Shown here piece after piece: positions 27,846 through 38,022 of a stretch of DNA of 64,000 bases (the first letter of the stretch is position 1; every line of letters starts with the position of its first letter). The DNA is from Candidatus Methylumidiphilus alinenensis (GTDB taxonomy: Bacteria; Pseudomonadota; Gammaproteobacteria; Methylococcales; Methylococcaceae), in the NCBI GenBank assembly GCA_003242955.1, contig QJPH01000334.1:1-64000 (forward strand). The letters are read 5' to 3'. Made by a program: the position numbers and the translations under genes. The notes under the pieces are model-generated. The model was not told the DNA's origin, searched no databases, and saw nothing but the letters and a program-made list of their open reading frames with translations.

Positions 27846-27949
27846 GGTTACGTTACGTGTTGTTCGCCGACTTCTCTCGCCGAAAGGCAAAAACAGTTGC
27901 GTGGATTGTTGAATTTATCGGTTCATGGTATAAAGGTCTGCTTAATTTG

Positions 27950-28094
27950 GCAACATCACACACTTGCCGTCACATCTTGCGGGGTGCCCAAGGGGAACTT
28001 ATCGTCCCCTAAGGTCGCCGGATGGGGCAGGTGGAGGCTCAACCCAACGAGGCGGCACTTGTTCCGTCTCCCAACAAGATCAGGAGTTTTTTGA
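27950..28094 (+). promoter_or_regulatory. Possible structured rpsB 5' leader
   Basis: ~180-nt untranslated gap with ggggtgcccaaggggaacttatcgtcccctaagg before rpsB; structure inferred by eye only. Confidence 0.35.
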
Positions 28095-28871
28095 ATGTCG
28101 ATTGTAACCATGCGTCAAATGCTTGAAGCAGGTGTTCACTTTGGTCACCAGACGCGGTACTGGAACCCCAAAATGGCGCCTTACATTTTTGGTGAGCGCA
28201 GCAACATCCATATTGTAAATCTTGAAAAGACTTTGCCTTTGTTCAATGATGCCATGCGTTATCTGGAACAGGTAGCGGCCAATCGTGGCAAGATTTTATT
28301 CGTGGGTACCAAAAAAACCACCCGCAAAGTCATAGAAGAGGATGCGGCTCGTTGCGACATGCCGTTCGTCAACCACCGTTGGTTGGGAGGCATGCTGACT
28401 AATTTCAAGACCATCAAGCAGTCTGTCTCGCGTATGAAGGAATTGGAAGCCATGCGCGATGATGGCCGATTGCATCGCTTTAGCAAGAAAGAGGCTTTGG
28501 GCATGATGAGGGAACTCGACAAATTGACCCTTAGCCTAGGCGGAATCCGCGATATGGAAAAATTGCCGGATGTGCTGTTCATCATGGATGTGGGTTACGA
28601 AAAGAATGCGGTCAGCGAAGCTCAAAAACTGGGCATTCCTGTGGTCGGAATTGTTGACACCAATAACAACCCAATTGGCATCGACTATATCATCCCTGGT
28701 AATGATGACTCCATCCGTGCGGTGCAGTTGTATGCGCAAAGTGCCGCCACCGCAATTCTGCAAGGCAAGTCCAACGGCGTCAATTTTGCTGAAGGCAATG
28801 AGGACGAATTTGTCGAAATGGATTCTGTAGTACCCCAGGAAGGCGAAGAAAACGCCTACGTCGAGGAATAA
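28095..28871 (+). CDS. rpsB: 30S ribosomal protein S2
   Basis: [42 protein letters not shown]. Confidence 0.98.
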   Translation: MSIVTMRQMLEAGVHFGHQTRYWNPKMAPYIFGERSNIHIVNLEKTLPLFNDAMRYLEQVAANRGKILFVGTKKTTRKVIEEDAARCDMPFVNHRWLGGMLTNFKTIKQSVSRMKELEAMRDDGRLHRFSKKEALGMMRELDKLTLSLGGIRDMEKLPDVLFIMDVGYEKNAVSEAQKLGIPVVGIVDTNNNPIGIDYIIPGNDDSIRAVQLYAQSAATAILQGKSNGVNFAEGNEDEFVEMDSVVPQEGEENAYVEE

Positions 28872-28984
28872 AATCGCGGAATGAGCACCCAAGTGGGCTC
28901 GGAAGCGCCTCCTCATTGGGGGCGTTTTCTTTAAATTGAATTAAGTAGAATCGTTATTTTATTTTTTATTGGAGAATTTGGAGA

Positions 28985-29869
28985 ATGAATATTTCAGCAG
29001 CGTTGGTTAAAGACCTGCGCGAACGCACCGGGTCCGGCATGATGGAGTGCAAAAAAGCTTTGGTCGAGGCCGGTGGAGATATAGAAGCGGCTGTCGAAAT
29101 CATGCGCAAGTCGGGATTGGCGAAGGCTGACAAAAAATCCAGCCGTACCGCTGCCGAAGGGCGCATATCGGTGAAAACCAGTGCGGACAGTAAAATTGCC
29201 GTGGTGCTGGAAATCAACTGCGAGACCGACTTTGTGGCAAAAAACGATGATTTTATCGCCTTTGCCGATGCGGTTGCGGAATCCTTGCTGGTGTCTGACG
29301 CAGTCACCTTGGACGATGCCTTGGCCTTGTCGTTGGTTGACGGTAATGGCAGCATTGAAGAAAGACGCAGGGAACTTATTGCCAAACTGGGCGAAAACAT
29401 CAACGTGCGCCGTTTCGAACGTTACGAATCCTCTAATGGATTGATTGCCAGCTACCTTCACGGAACCCGGATCGGCGTTCTTGTGGAAATAATTGGCGGG
29501 GACATTGCGTTGGGAAGAGATATTGCCATGCATGTGGCGGCCAGCAAGCCGGTTTGTGTAGACGAATCGGGTGTATCAGCCGAACTCATCGCCAAAGAGA
29601 AGGATATCTATTCGGCCCAGGCGGCGGAAAGCGGAAAGCCTGCCGATATTATTGAAAAGATGGTTGGCGGACGAATCAAAAAGTTCTTCGGCGAAATCAC
29701 TTTGTTAGGCCAGCCTTTTGTCAAAGACCCCGATCAAACCGTAGGTGCTTTGCTCAAGGCTAAGGGTGCCTCCGTGCTTTGCTTCTCCCGTTTGGAGGTT
29801 GGAGAGGGTATCGAAAAGGAGGTCAGCGATTTTGCGGAAGAAGTGATGAGTCAAGCCGGATTGCGATAA
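28985..29869 (+). CDS. tsf: Elongation factor Ts
   Basis: [42 protein letters not shown]. Confidence 0.98.
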   Translation: MNISAALVKDLRERTGSGMMECKKALVEAGGDIEAAVEIMRKSGLAKADKKSSRTAAEGRISVKTSADSKIAVVLEINCETDFVAKNDDFIAFADAVAESLLVSDAVTLDDALALSLVDGNGSIEERRRELIAKLGENINVRRFERYESSNGLIASYLHGTRIGVLVEIIGGDIALGRDIAMHVAASKPVCVDESGVSAELIAKEKDIYSAQAAESGKPADIIEKMVGGRIKKFFGEITLLGQPFVKDPDQTVGALLKAKGASVLCFSRLEVGEGIEKEVSDFAEEVMSQAGLR

Positions 29870-29957
29870 AGCAAGTTATCATTTAAAACACATAAGACCT
29901 CGGGGCGGTGGAATCTTCGTTCATCGCATCAACACGACAACGGAGCGTACAATCACA

Positions 29958-30686
29958 ATGAGCGAGCCAAAATACAAGAGAATCCTCCTCAAGTTGAGCG
30001 GGGAAGCGTTGATGGGCGATCAGCAGGGCGGCATAGATGCCGACACTATTCACCGCCTTGCCGCGGAGATAGACGATCTCTGCCGTGCCGGGGTTGAAGT
30101 GGGTTTGGTGATTGGTGGCGGTAACATCATACGTGGGGCGGAAAAAGCTTCCCAAGGGCTGGACCGGGTGACTGGAGACCACATGGGAATGCTGGCCACT
30201 GTAATCAATGCGTTGGCAATGCAGGATGCCTTGGAACATCTGGGGCGGCAGGTGCGTGTCATGTCGGCGCTGAAGATCAACCAAGTTTGCGAAGATTACA
30301 TTCGGCGTCGAGCCGTTCGCCATCTTGAAAAAGGGCGTGTGCCGATTTTCGCCGCAGGCACCGGTAATCCATTTTTCACCACCGATTCCGCGGCGAGCCT
30401 GCGTGCGGTGGAAATCGGGGCTGATATTCTTATCAAGGCGACCAAGGTTGCAGGAGTGTATTCGGACGATCCGTTAAAAAATCCAGCGGCGGTTTTTTAT
30501 CCCCGCTTGACTTATGATGAAGCCCTGGATCAACGGCTGAATGTCATGGATGCGACCGCTTTGGTCCTTTGCCGCGACCACAATATGCCCCTTCGGGTGA
30601 TGAACGTATTCTTGCCCGGCGCTATCATGCGTTTGGTGCAAGGCGAGGAAATTGGCTCTCTGATAGTGACAGGATACTCAACATGA
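29958..30686 (+). CDS. pyrH: UMP kinase
   Basis: [22 protein letters not shown]...GGGNIIRG...[20 protein letters not shown]. Confidence 0.97.
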   Translation: MSEPKYKRILLKLSGEALMGDQQGGIDADTIHRLAAEIDDLCRAGVEVGLVIGGGNIIRGAEKASQGLDRVTGDHMGMLATVINALAMQDALEHLGRQVRVMSALKINQVCEDYIRRRAVRHLEKGRVPIFAAGTGNPFFTTDSAASLRAVEIGADILIKATKVAGVYSDDPLKNPAAVFYPRLTYDEALDQRLNVMDATALVLCRDHNMPLRVMNVFLPGAIMRLVQGEEIGSLIVTGYST

Positions 30687-31240
30687 ATGCAGATATTCAA
30701 CTGCGCACTACCGAGCGCATGAAAAAATCCATTGAAGCCCTCAAGCATGAGTTTGCAAAGATTAGGACGGGTAGGGCGCACCCCAGTTTGCTTGAGCATG
30801 TGCATGTCAATTATTACGGCAACGATGTGCCTTTGTCCCAAGTCGCCAATATCAATGCTGAGGATTCCAGGACTCTGGCCATCACGCCTTGGGAAAGGAA
30901 TATGGTTCCGGCGGTAGAAAAGGCGATACTGACTTCCGACCTTGGTCTTAATCCCAGTACATCGGGTGTGGTTATTCGTGTGCCGCTGCCTCCGTTGACC
31001 GAGCAGCGCAGGAAGGATCTTATCAAGGTTGTTCGACATGAGGCCGAAAATGGACGCGTGGCCGTGCGTAACATCCGCCGCGATGCAAACGCCGAGCTTA
31101 AGTCGGCCCTGAAAGACAAGCAATTGTCCGAAGATGATGAAAAACGTGGCGAGGAGCAGATTCAGAAATTGACGGATCAGTACATCAAGGAAATTGATGC
31201 CTTGCTAGAGGAAAAGGAAGCCGATCTTTTGGCTATCTAA
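30683..31240 (+). CDS. frr: Ribosome recycling factor
   Basis: [36 protein letters not shown] overlap with pyrH. Confidence 0.97.
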   Translation: MNADIQLRTTERMKKSIEALKHEFAKIRTGRAHPSLLEHVHVNYYGNDVPLSQVANINAEDSRTLAITPWERNMVPAVEKAILTSDLGLNPSTSGVVIRVPLPPLTEQRRKDLIKVVRHEAENGRVAVRNIRRDANAELKSALKDKQLSEDDEKRGEEQIQKLTDQYIKEIDALLEEKEADLLAI

Positions 31241-31302
31241 CTCAGTGGCTTAATGCCTACTCACAATATTTAGATGCAACTTGGTTAATCCGACCTCAAA
31301 AC

Positions 31303-32076
31303 ATGGAATCTGAAGTAAAGCCCTTTTATGGGGTGCAGTTACCGCGCCATATTGCAATTATTATGGACGGCAATGGCCGTTGGGCAAAAAACCGTTTTTT
31401 GCCACGCACAGCAGGTCATCATGCCGGTGTAAGTTCTGTGCGCAAGGTGATTGAATATTGTGGGTCAGTGGGCGTAAAAGCATTGACCCTCTTCGCGTTT
31501 TCCAGTGAGAATTGGCGTAGGCCGCAACAAGAAGTTTCGGTCCTTATGGGGCTGTTTCTGGCAACACTGGAAAAGGAGACCGCAAAACTACATAAAAATA
31601 ACATGCGACTTCGGGTCATTGGTGACAGAACGGCATTTGGCTTCGAATTGCAGGAAAAAATTGCCTCTGCGGAACACTTGACCTTTGACAATACCGGACT
31701 CAATGTCGTCATCGCGGCCAATTACGGTGGGCGTTGGGAAATAACCGATGCGGTGCGTCGCTTGGCATCGCAAGTGGTTGATGGAACGATAAATCCTGAA
31801 GAAATCACCACTGAAGTTTTTGCGTCAAATTTGAATTTGGCAGACCTGCCCGAGCCTGATCTGTTCATCCGCACGGGCGGGGAAAAGCGCATCAGCAATT
31901 TCCTGCTCTGGCAATTGGCCTATACCGAGCTTTACTTCACTGACACTTTATGGCCTGACTTCGACGAAACCGAGTTGGAAGAAGCGATCAAGGATTATTC
32001 CGGTCGCCAGCGTCGCTTCGGATACACTGGCGAGCAGGTGGAAAAGTTTTTTATTCATAACGACGGCCTGCGCTGA
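31303..32076 (+). CDS. uppS: Isoprenyl (undecaprenyl) diphosphate synthase
   Basis: PRHIAIIMDGNGRWAKNRFLPRTAGHHAG...FAFSSENWRRP. Confidence 0.97.
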   Translation: MESEVKPFYGVQLPRHIAIIMDGNGRWAKNRFLPRTAGHHAGVSSVRKVIEYCGSVGVKALTLFAFSSENWRRPQQEVSVLMGLFLATLEKETAKLHKNNMRLRVIGDRTAFGFELQEKIASAEHLTFDNTGLNVVIAANYGGRWEITDAVRRLASQVVDGTINPEEITTEVFASNLNLADLPEPDLFIRTGGEKRISNFLLWQLAYTELYFTDTLWPDFDETELEEAIKDYSGRQRRFGYTGEQVEKFFIHNDGLR

Positions 32077-32107
32077 AACAGGCCCGCCAGCCCTAATAAG
32101 AAAAAAT

Positions 32108-32962
32108 ATGCTGAAAAATCGCATCTTAACGGCCTTGGTCCTTGCACCGTTGGCTATTGCTGGAATTTTGTACCTGCCCGACCGGTGGTTTGCCCTGCTT
32201 TGGGGAGTGGCCATCGCAGTATGCGCTTGGGAATGGTCAAACTTGGCCGGATTGACAACGATACCAACCCGTGCCGGGTTTCTGACGGTCTGTGTGGGGT
32301 TCATGACATCGTTTCAACAATGGGCAGGCGAAATGGAGTTGTGGGAATGGCTGGCCTGGCCGATGGTTGCATTTTGGTTTGTGTTGAGTATCCTGTTGCG
32401 AGAAATGCCGACTAAATTGTTGGTAATAAAATACCCTATTGCTGTCAAGCTACTTGTCGGTTTTTTCGTGTTAGTAAGTGCTTGGATATTGATGGTTTGG
32501 ACTCGAATCAATCTTGGAGGTTCAGCGCAGGTGCTGTACCTGTTCATGTTGGTTTGGGTTGCTGACATTGCCGCTTACTTTGTGGGCAAACGCTGGGGCT
32601 TGACGAAGCTGGCACCGGAAATCAGTCCCGGTAAAACTGCCGAAGGCTTGTATGGCGCACTCGTTGTCATTGTCTTATTTTCCTTGGCGGTAGCCGCTGT
32701 TCTGTACCAGACGGAATCGGGTTCGTTCATTTCATTCAGTTGGGTAAAACTGGGGTATTTTATCCTGCTGTCAGTTGTCACCGTTCTGTTTTCCGTGGTT
32801 GGGGACTTATTCGAGAGCTTGGTCAAGCGTGTCGGTGGTGTAAAGGACAGCGGGGCCATATTACCGGGTCATGGGGGCTTTCTTGATCGTCTTGACAGCC
32901 TGATCGCGGCAGTGTCGGTTTTTTACGCAGGTTCTAAGCTGTTGGAGATTTACTTTCAATGA
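32108..32962 (+). CDS. cdsA: Phosphatidate cytidylyltransferase
   Basis: [28 protein letters not shown]...[34 protein letters not shown]. Confidence 0.96.
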   Translation: MLKNRILTALVLAPLAIAGILYLPDRWFALLWGVAIAVCAWEWSNLAGLTTIPTRAGFLTVCVGFMTSFQQWAGEMELWEWLAWPMVAFWFVLSILLREMPTKLLVIKYPIAVKLLVGFFVLVSAWILMVWTRINLGGSAQVLYLFMLVWVADIAAYFVGKRWGLTKLAPEISPGKTAEGLYGALVVIVLFSLAVAAVLYQTESGSFISFSWVKLGYFILLSVVTVLFSVVGDLFESLVKRVGGVKDSGAILPGHGGFLDRLDSLIAAVSVFYAGSKLLEIYFQ

Positions 32963-34143
32963 AAGGTATATGCGTCCTTGGTTCCACAGGTTCAATCGGT
33001 GTCAACACGTTAGATGTTGTAAGCAGGCATCCCGACAGCTATCGCGTCGTTGCGTTGACTGCAAATAACAATGTTGATCTCCTTTTCGAGCAATGCAAAG
33101 CCCATCGGCCAGCCTACGCCGTGTTACTTGATGAGAAAAAATCCGGGATATTCCGCGAAAGGATTAAATCGGCCGGCTTGTCAACCGAGGTTCTATGCGG
33201 TGTTGCCGCCTTGGAAGAGGTTGCATCCTTGCCCGAGGTGGATAGCGTCATGGCGGCCATCGTCGGCGGAGCCGGGTTGTTGCCCACGTTGGCCGCTGCC
33301 AAGGCCGGCAAGAACGTGTTGCTTGCCAACAAGGAGGCTCTTGTCATGTCTGGCGCACTGTTTATGAGCGAGGTCGCCAAGTCTGGGGCTGTGCTTCTAC
33401 CCATCGACAGCGAACACAATGCCATCTTCCAGTGTATGCCTGCCAATTACCACGCCGGTCGTAACGCACCGGAAGTGCGCAGGATTTTGCTAACCGCTTC
33501 CGGTGGGCCATTTCTGAATAAAGAACTCAACGACTTGCACGATGTCACGCCAGATCAGGCTTGTGCGCATCCTAATTGGGTCATGGGCAGGAAGATTTCA
33601 GTGGATTCGGCCACCATGATGAACAAGGGTTTGGAAGTCATCGAGGCCTGTCTTCTGTTCAATCTGCCACCCGAACAACTTCATGTGGTGGTGCATCCAC
33701 AAAGCGTCATCCATTCCATGGTCGATTACGTTGACGGCACTGTATTGGCGCAAATGGGCAACCCTGACATGCGCATACCCATCGCCCATGCGCTGGCTTG
33801 GCCTGGGCGATTTGATTCGGGGGCGGAACCCTTGGACTTGTTTGCTGTCCGACAATTGAATTTCATGGCACCGGATTTTAAGCGTTTTCCCAATTTGCGC
33901 TTGGCTTACGAAGCAGTGCGTATGGGAGGGCTGATGCCTGCGGTATTGAATGCCGCCAATGAAATTGCAGTTGCATCGTTTCTTGAAGAGCGAATCCGCT
34001 TTACCTCCATTCCTGACATAATTGAACATTGTATGCAAAACATCCCGTTGCGACCTGCCGAGTCAATTGAAGCCGTGCTGGAAGCGGACCGTGAATCCCG
34101 ATCCGTGGCGCAAGCCTATATTGCCAAACGGCACAGCCATTGA
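32959..34143 (+). CDS. dxr: 1-deoxy-D-xylulose-5-phosphate reductoisomerase
   Basis: [21 protein letters not shown]...NKEALVMSG...[10 protein letters not shown]. Confidence 0.97.
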   Translation: MKGICVLGSTGSIGVNTLDVVSRHPDSYRVVALTANNNVDLLFEQCKAHRPAYAVLLDEKKSGIFRERIKSAGLSTEVLCGVAALEEVASLPEVDSVMAAIVGGAGLLPTLAAAKAGKNVLLANKEALVMSGALFMSEVAKSGAVLLPIDSEHNAIFQCMPANYHAGRNAPEVRRILLTASGGPFLNKELNDLHDVTPDQACAHPNWVMGRKISVDSATMMNKGLEVIEACLLFNLPPEQLHVVVHPQSVIHSMVDYVDGTVLAQMGNPDMRIPIAHALAWPGRFDSGAEPLDLFAVRQLNFMAPDFKRFPNLRLAYEAVRMGGLMPAVLNAANEIAVASFLEERIRFTSIPDIIEHCMQNIPLRPAESIEAVLEADRESRSVAQAYIAKRHSH

Positions 34144-34148
34144 CATCC

Positions 34149-35513
34149 ATGCAATCTTTTTCGCTGATCCATACGGTTTTTTATTTTTTGTTGGCACTTG
34201 TGGTGCTGGTCGCCTTTCACGAGTTTGGTCATTTCTATGCTTGCAGAAAGTTGGGCGTGAAAGTGAAACGGTTTTCCATAGGGATAGGCAAGCCAGTCTG
34301 GAGTTACCGCAAAACGCCTGATGACACCGAATTTGCGATTGGCCTTCTGCCTTTGGGCGGCTATGTGAAAATGGTGGATGAGCGGGAGGGCGAAGTATCG
34401 ACTTATGATTTGCCTTACGCCTTTAACCGGCAGCGGCTGGCCGTCCGTGCTGCCATCGTATTTGCCGGACCGCTTGCCAATTTTTTGCTTGCAGTCTTGC
34501 TCTATTGGATTGTCTTCATGGTTGGCGAAACCGGCTTGCGTCCTGTAATGGGGAGCATCGCCAATGGCACTTTGGCAGAACAGGCCGGTTTTTTGGAAGG
34601 CGATGAAATTTTAGCGGTGGGTGATACCCAAACCCCAACTTGGGGCTTGGCGATGGGAGAAGTCATTGAGCAGGCAATGGACAACGGGAGTGTGACCGTA
34701 GAAGTCAAGACGAACCGGGACGCTATTGTAAAACGTGTATTGACGATTCCTTCCGATGTTGTCGAAAAACCGGAGATGCTACATGATCGGCTTGGGTTGC
34801 AACCGATGGAGCCTTCCATCCCGCCAATTGTCGATAAAATAGAGCCGAAAAGTGCAGCCGAGGCGGCGGGCTTGACAACGGGTGACCGGCTGTTGGTCGC
34901 CGATGGCAAGACAGTGAAAGATTGGCGGCAATGGGTTGAGTATGTCAGGGCCAACCCGGAAAAGGAAATAGATGTGAAAGTATTGCGCGCAGGGGGTGAA
35001 TTTTCCTTAAGCATAAGGCCGGTCAAGGTGGGATCGGCGCAGGGTGCAGTAGGCAAAATCGGTGCATCTGTGCTGGTTCCCGAAGAGTTGATCAATGCCA
35101 TGCAAGTGAAATACCGTTTGGGGGTTATTCCGGCGTTGTTCGCCGCAGTGGAAAAGACATGGGATTATTCTACCATGACCCTAAAAATGATAGGGCGGAT
35201 GATAATAGGGAAGGCTTCGGTGGATAATCTTAGCGGACCCATCAGCATAGCCCAGTATGCGGGGCAATCGGCAAGCATGGGTTTGGTCCAGTTTCTTAAA
35301 TTCATTGCGATTGTCAGCGTCAGCCTAGGTGTCCTCAATCTCCTGCCTATACCGGTGTTGGATGGCGGACATTTAATGTTTTATGGTTTGGAAGCTGCGA
35401 TGGGAAAGCCCATTCCTGAAAGCCTACAAATCATGTTTCAAAATATAGGCATTGTGATTCTATTTTCTTTGATGTTTTTTAGTTTCTATTTGGATATATT
35501 TAGGCATCAATAG
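34149..35513 (+). CDS. rseP: RIP metalloprotease (site-2 protease)
   Basis: HEFGHFYACRKLGVKVKRFSIG, two PDZ regions, NLLPIPVLDGGHLMFY. Confidence 0.96.
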   Translation: MQSFSLIHTVFYFLLALVVLVAFHEFGHFYACRKLGVKVKRFSIGIGKPVWSYRKTPDDTEFAIGLLPLGGYVKMVDEREGEVSTYDLPYAFNRQRLAVRAAIVFAGPLANFLLAVLLYWIVFMVGETGLRPVMGSIANGTLAEQAGFLEGDEILAVGDTQTPTWGLAMGEVIEQAMDNGSVTVEVKTNRDAIVKRVLTIPSDVVEKPEMLHDRLGLQPMEPSIPPIVDKIEPKSAAEAAGLTTGDRLLVADGKTVKDWRQWVEYVRANPEKEIDVKVLRAGGEFSLSIRPVKVGSAQGAVGKIGASVLVPEELINAMQVKYRLGVIPALFAAVEKTWDYSTMTLKMIGRMIIGKASVDNLSGPISIAQYAGQSASMGLVQFLKFIAIVSVSLGVLNLLPIPVLDGGHLMFYGLEAAMGKPIPESLQIMFQNIGIVILFSLMFFSFYLDIFRHQ

Positions 35514-35550
35514 ACTTTATCGGAAACCTTCTACTTTTGTGAATCCAGCG

Positions 35551-36396
35551 ATGAAAAAACTACTGTTTAGCTTGTTTATGGGTGCTTTTCTATGCCTTTC
35601 GCACCCCCTTCTTGCCGAAGAGAATCCCGGCAATGCCATAGAAGAAGCGCTGAATAAAATAGCGCCTGGATTGTCTCCAAGTTCGATCAAGCCTTCCAAG
35701 GTTGCAGGTCTTTATGAAGTGGTTGCCGGCTCAAAAACATTTTACATGAGCAAGGATGGAAAATATTTGGTCGAGGGCAGGGTGACGGATATGAATGCCA
35801 ACAAACGGGCAACGGAGATACCGGGGATATACGAGTTTGTGTCTGGACCGAAAATTTATTATGTAACCGAGGATGGGGGTTATTTGATTGAAGGTAGCCT
35901 GATTGATGTCAAGGCCAACAAGGACCTTACCGAAGCCCGTCTAGGTGAGGCTAGGATTGCGCAGTTGGACAAGATTGGCTTGAACAATATGATCGTGTTC
36001 AAGCCAAAAAAGACGATACATGCTGTCTATGTATTCACTGATATTGATTGTGGCTATTGCCGGAAGCTTCATAGCGAGATGGACCAATATTTGAATCTCG
36101 GCATTGAGGTGCGTTATCTGTTTTTCCCCCGCGCCGGTGTTGACTCAGACTCTTACAATAAGGCCGTTGCGGTATGGTGCGCCAAGGATCGCAATGCGGC
36201 ACTAACCAAGGCGAAAAAGGGCGAAGGCATGGAAATGAAGCAATGTGATAACCCGGTCAAGGCTCATATGCGGTTGGGTGAGGAATTTGGAGCCTCGGGA
36301 ACCCCGATGATTGTGACCGATAAGGGCAACATCATACCCGGTTACGTCAATGCCATGAGTTTGGCGCTAGGCTTGGACAAAGAAGCGAAAAAATAG
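35551..36396 (+). CDS. dsbC: Thiol:disulfide interchange protein DsbC-like, with duplicated N-terminal module
   Basis: FTDIDCGYCRKLHSEM CxxC active site; two copies of GxYExVxGxKxxYxxxDGxYLxEGxxxDxxANKxxTE. Confidence 0.9.
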   Translation: MKKLLFSLFMGAFLCLSHPLLAEENPGNAIEEALNKIAPGLSPSSIKPSKVAGLYEVVAGSKTFYMSKDGKYLVEGRVTDMNANKRATEIPGIYEFVSGPKIYYVTEDGGYLIEGSLIDVKANKDLTEARLGEARIAQLDKIGLNNMIVFKPKKTIHAVYVFTDIDCGYCRKLHSEMDQYLNLGIEVRYLFFPRAGVDSDSYNKAVAVWCAKDRNAALTKAKKGEGMEMKQCDNPVKAHMRLGEEFGASGTPMIVTDKGNIIPGYVNAMSLALGLDKEAKK

Positions 36397-36441
36397 ACCA
36401 AATGAACCGAAAAGACTTTGTCATTTCAGCTCGAAACAACC

Positions 36442-37065
36442 TCAAATATGAAAACGCCCTAGCATTCCCGCCCGTTCGATAAACTCTATGATTTCATCCA
36501 GCCCAAACTGGGTTTTCAAGTTGGAGAACACAAAAGGCCGCTCGCCGCGCATTTTACGGGCATCACGGTCCATGACCTCCAATGATGCACCTACATAAGG
36601 GGCTAGGTCGATCTTGTTGATGACCAATAAGTCTGAGCGGGTGATGCCGGGTCCGCCCTTGCGGGGGATTTTATCACCCGCAGACACGTCGATGACGTAG
36701 ATCGTCAAATCGGCCAATTCAGGGCTAAAGGTCGCACTGAGGTTGTCCCCGCCGCTTTCCACCAACACTAAATCCAAATCCGCAAAGCGTTCGCACAAAT
36801 CGTCAACTGCGGCAAGGTTCATTGATGCATCCTCTCGGATAGCGGTATGTGGGCAACCGCCGGTTTCCACGCCAACGATGCGCTCCTCCGGCAACGCGCG
36901 ACTGCGGATTAAAAATTGTTGGTCTTCCTTGGTGTAGATATCGTTGGTGACGACTGCCATGCAATATCGACCACTCATGGACTTGCACAGTGCGTCCACC
37001 AAGGCGGTCTTGCCAGAACCCACCGGCCCTCCTACGCCTATGCGCAATACTGTATTTTTACTCAT
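36442..37065 (-). CDS. ureG: Urease accessory GTPase UreG
   Basis: [21 protein letters not shown]...[15 protein letters not shown]...[19 protein letters not shown]. Confidence 0.97.
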   Translation of the reverse strand: MSKNTVLRIGVGGPVGSGKTALVDALCKSMSGRYCMAVVTNDIYTKEDQQFLIRSRALPEERIVGVETGGCPHTAIREDASMNLAAVDDLCERFADLDLVLVESGGDNLSATFSPELADLTIYVIDVSAGDKIPRKGGPGITRSDLLVINKIDLAPYVGASLEVMDRDARKMRGERPFVFSNLKTQFGLDEIIEFIERAGMLGRFHI

Positions 37066-38021
37066 GCCTTCCTCTTGGGGTTATTGATTGTCAGAACCTT
37101 TTCTACGACTAAAGCGATGGCGGCACTGCGAGTTGCGACGCCCAACTTTTCAAAGATATGCTCCATGTGCTTATTCACCGTCCTTGGGCTATTGCCTAGG
37201 ATAAGGCCAATTTCACGGTTGGTTTTTCCTCGTGATATCCACATTAAGACCTCGGCTTCTTTAAAAGTTAGTCCCAAACTGCCTTTTAGCGATTCCAAAT
37301 CCCAGTCGCCCGGCTGGTTTTGCAAGAAAATGAGAAACTCCCTACGATCATGACAGGGAGAAATGCTGGCTGACAATACACAGCCTCCGTGGTTGAAGGT
37401 AAAGTTGTCGGATTCAAGTGGGCTTTTTGCTTGGATAAACAACAAGGTCCAGGACAACAGCGGCTTTGGCAATATGGGCATCTCCTTGTCATTCGCGTTT
37501 ATAGTGTCGGCAACCTCAGCCAACCAAGCGGAAGCCGATGGAGTCAGCCAAGTAATCTGTGCCGAGCGGTTGATGGCCAGTGCGGCAAGCCCGCTATTGG
37601 CCAAGGCCTGTTCAGTCCGTCGGACAAGACGGGCTTGGTTTAAGTGGGTTTTGACGCGTGCCAGAACCTCTTCATGCCGAAACGGTTTGACAATATAATC
37701 GACAGCACCTTCATCGAACCCCCTTAGCAAGTCGTCCAACTCGCCCAGTGCTGTCATGAAAAGTATCGGAATGGCTTGGGTTTTCGGATTAGCCTTGATC
37801 ATGCGGCAGGTTTCGAATCCATCCAAGCCCGGCATCATGCCATCCAACAAGATGATGTCCGGCGCGACGTATTGCAACTGTTCCAAAGCGGAATATCCAT
37901 CGGTTGCCACCAATACCCGGTAGCCCGCATCTTCCAAGGCATCGGATAGAAGTGCCAAATTACCTGGGGCATCGTCAACGATCAGCACCGTTCCCTGGGA
38001 TTCCAGAAGTTTGGCATTCAT
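37062..38021 (-). CDS. REC-LuxR response regulator
   Basis: [18 protein letters not shown]...[14 protein letters not shown]...[12 protein letters not shown]-term [45 protein letters not shown]. Confidence 0.93.
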   Translation of the reverse strand: MNAKLLESQGTVLIVDDAPGNLALLSDALEDAGYRVLVATDGYSALEQLQYVAPDIILLDGMMPGLDGFETCRMIKANPKTQAIPILFMTALGELDDLLRGFDEGAVDYIVKPFRHEEVLARVKTHLNQARLVRRTEQALANSGLAALAINRSAQITWLTPSASAWLAEVADTINANDKEMPILPKPLLSWTLLFIQAKSPLESDNFTFNHGGCVLSASISPCHDRREFLIFLQNQPGDWDLESLKGSLGLTFKEAEVLMWISRGKTNREIGLILGNSPRTVNKHMEHIFEKLGVATRSAAIALVVEKVLTINNPKRKA

Positions 38022-38022
38022 T

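Noticed and set aside
34502-35101. 199-aa antisense ORF inside rseP
   Set aside because: Shadow ORF opposite a well-supported gene; no family resemblance
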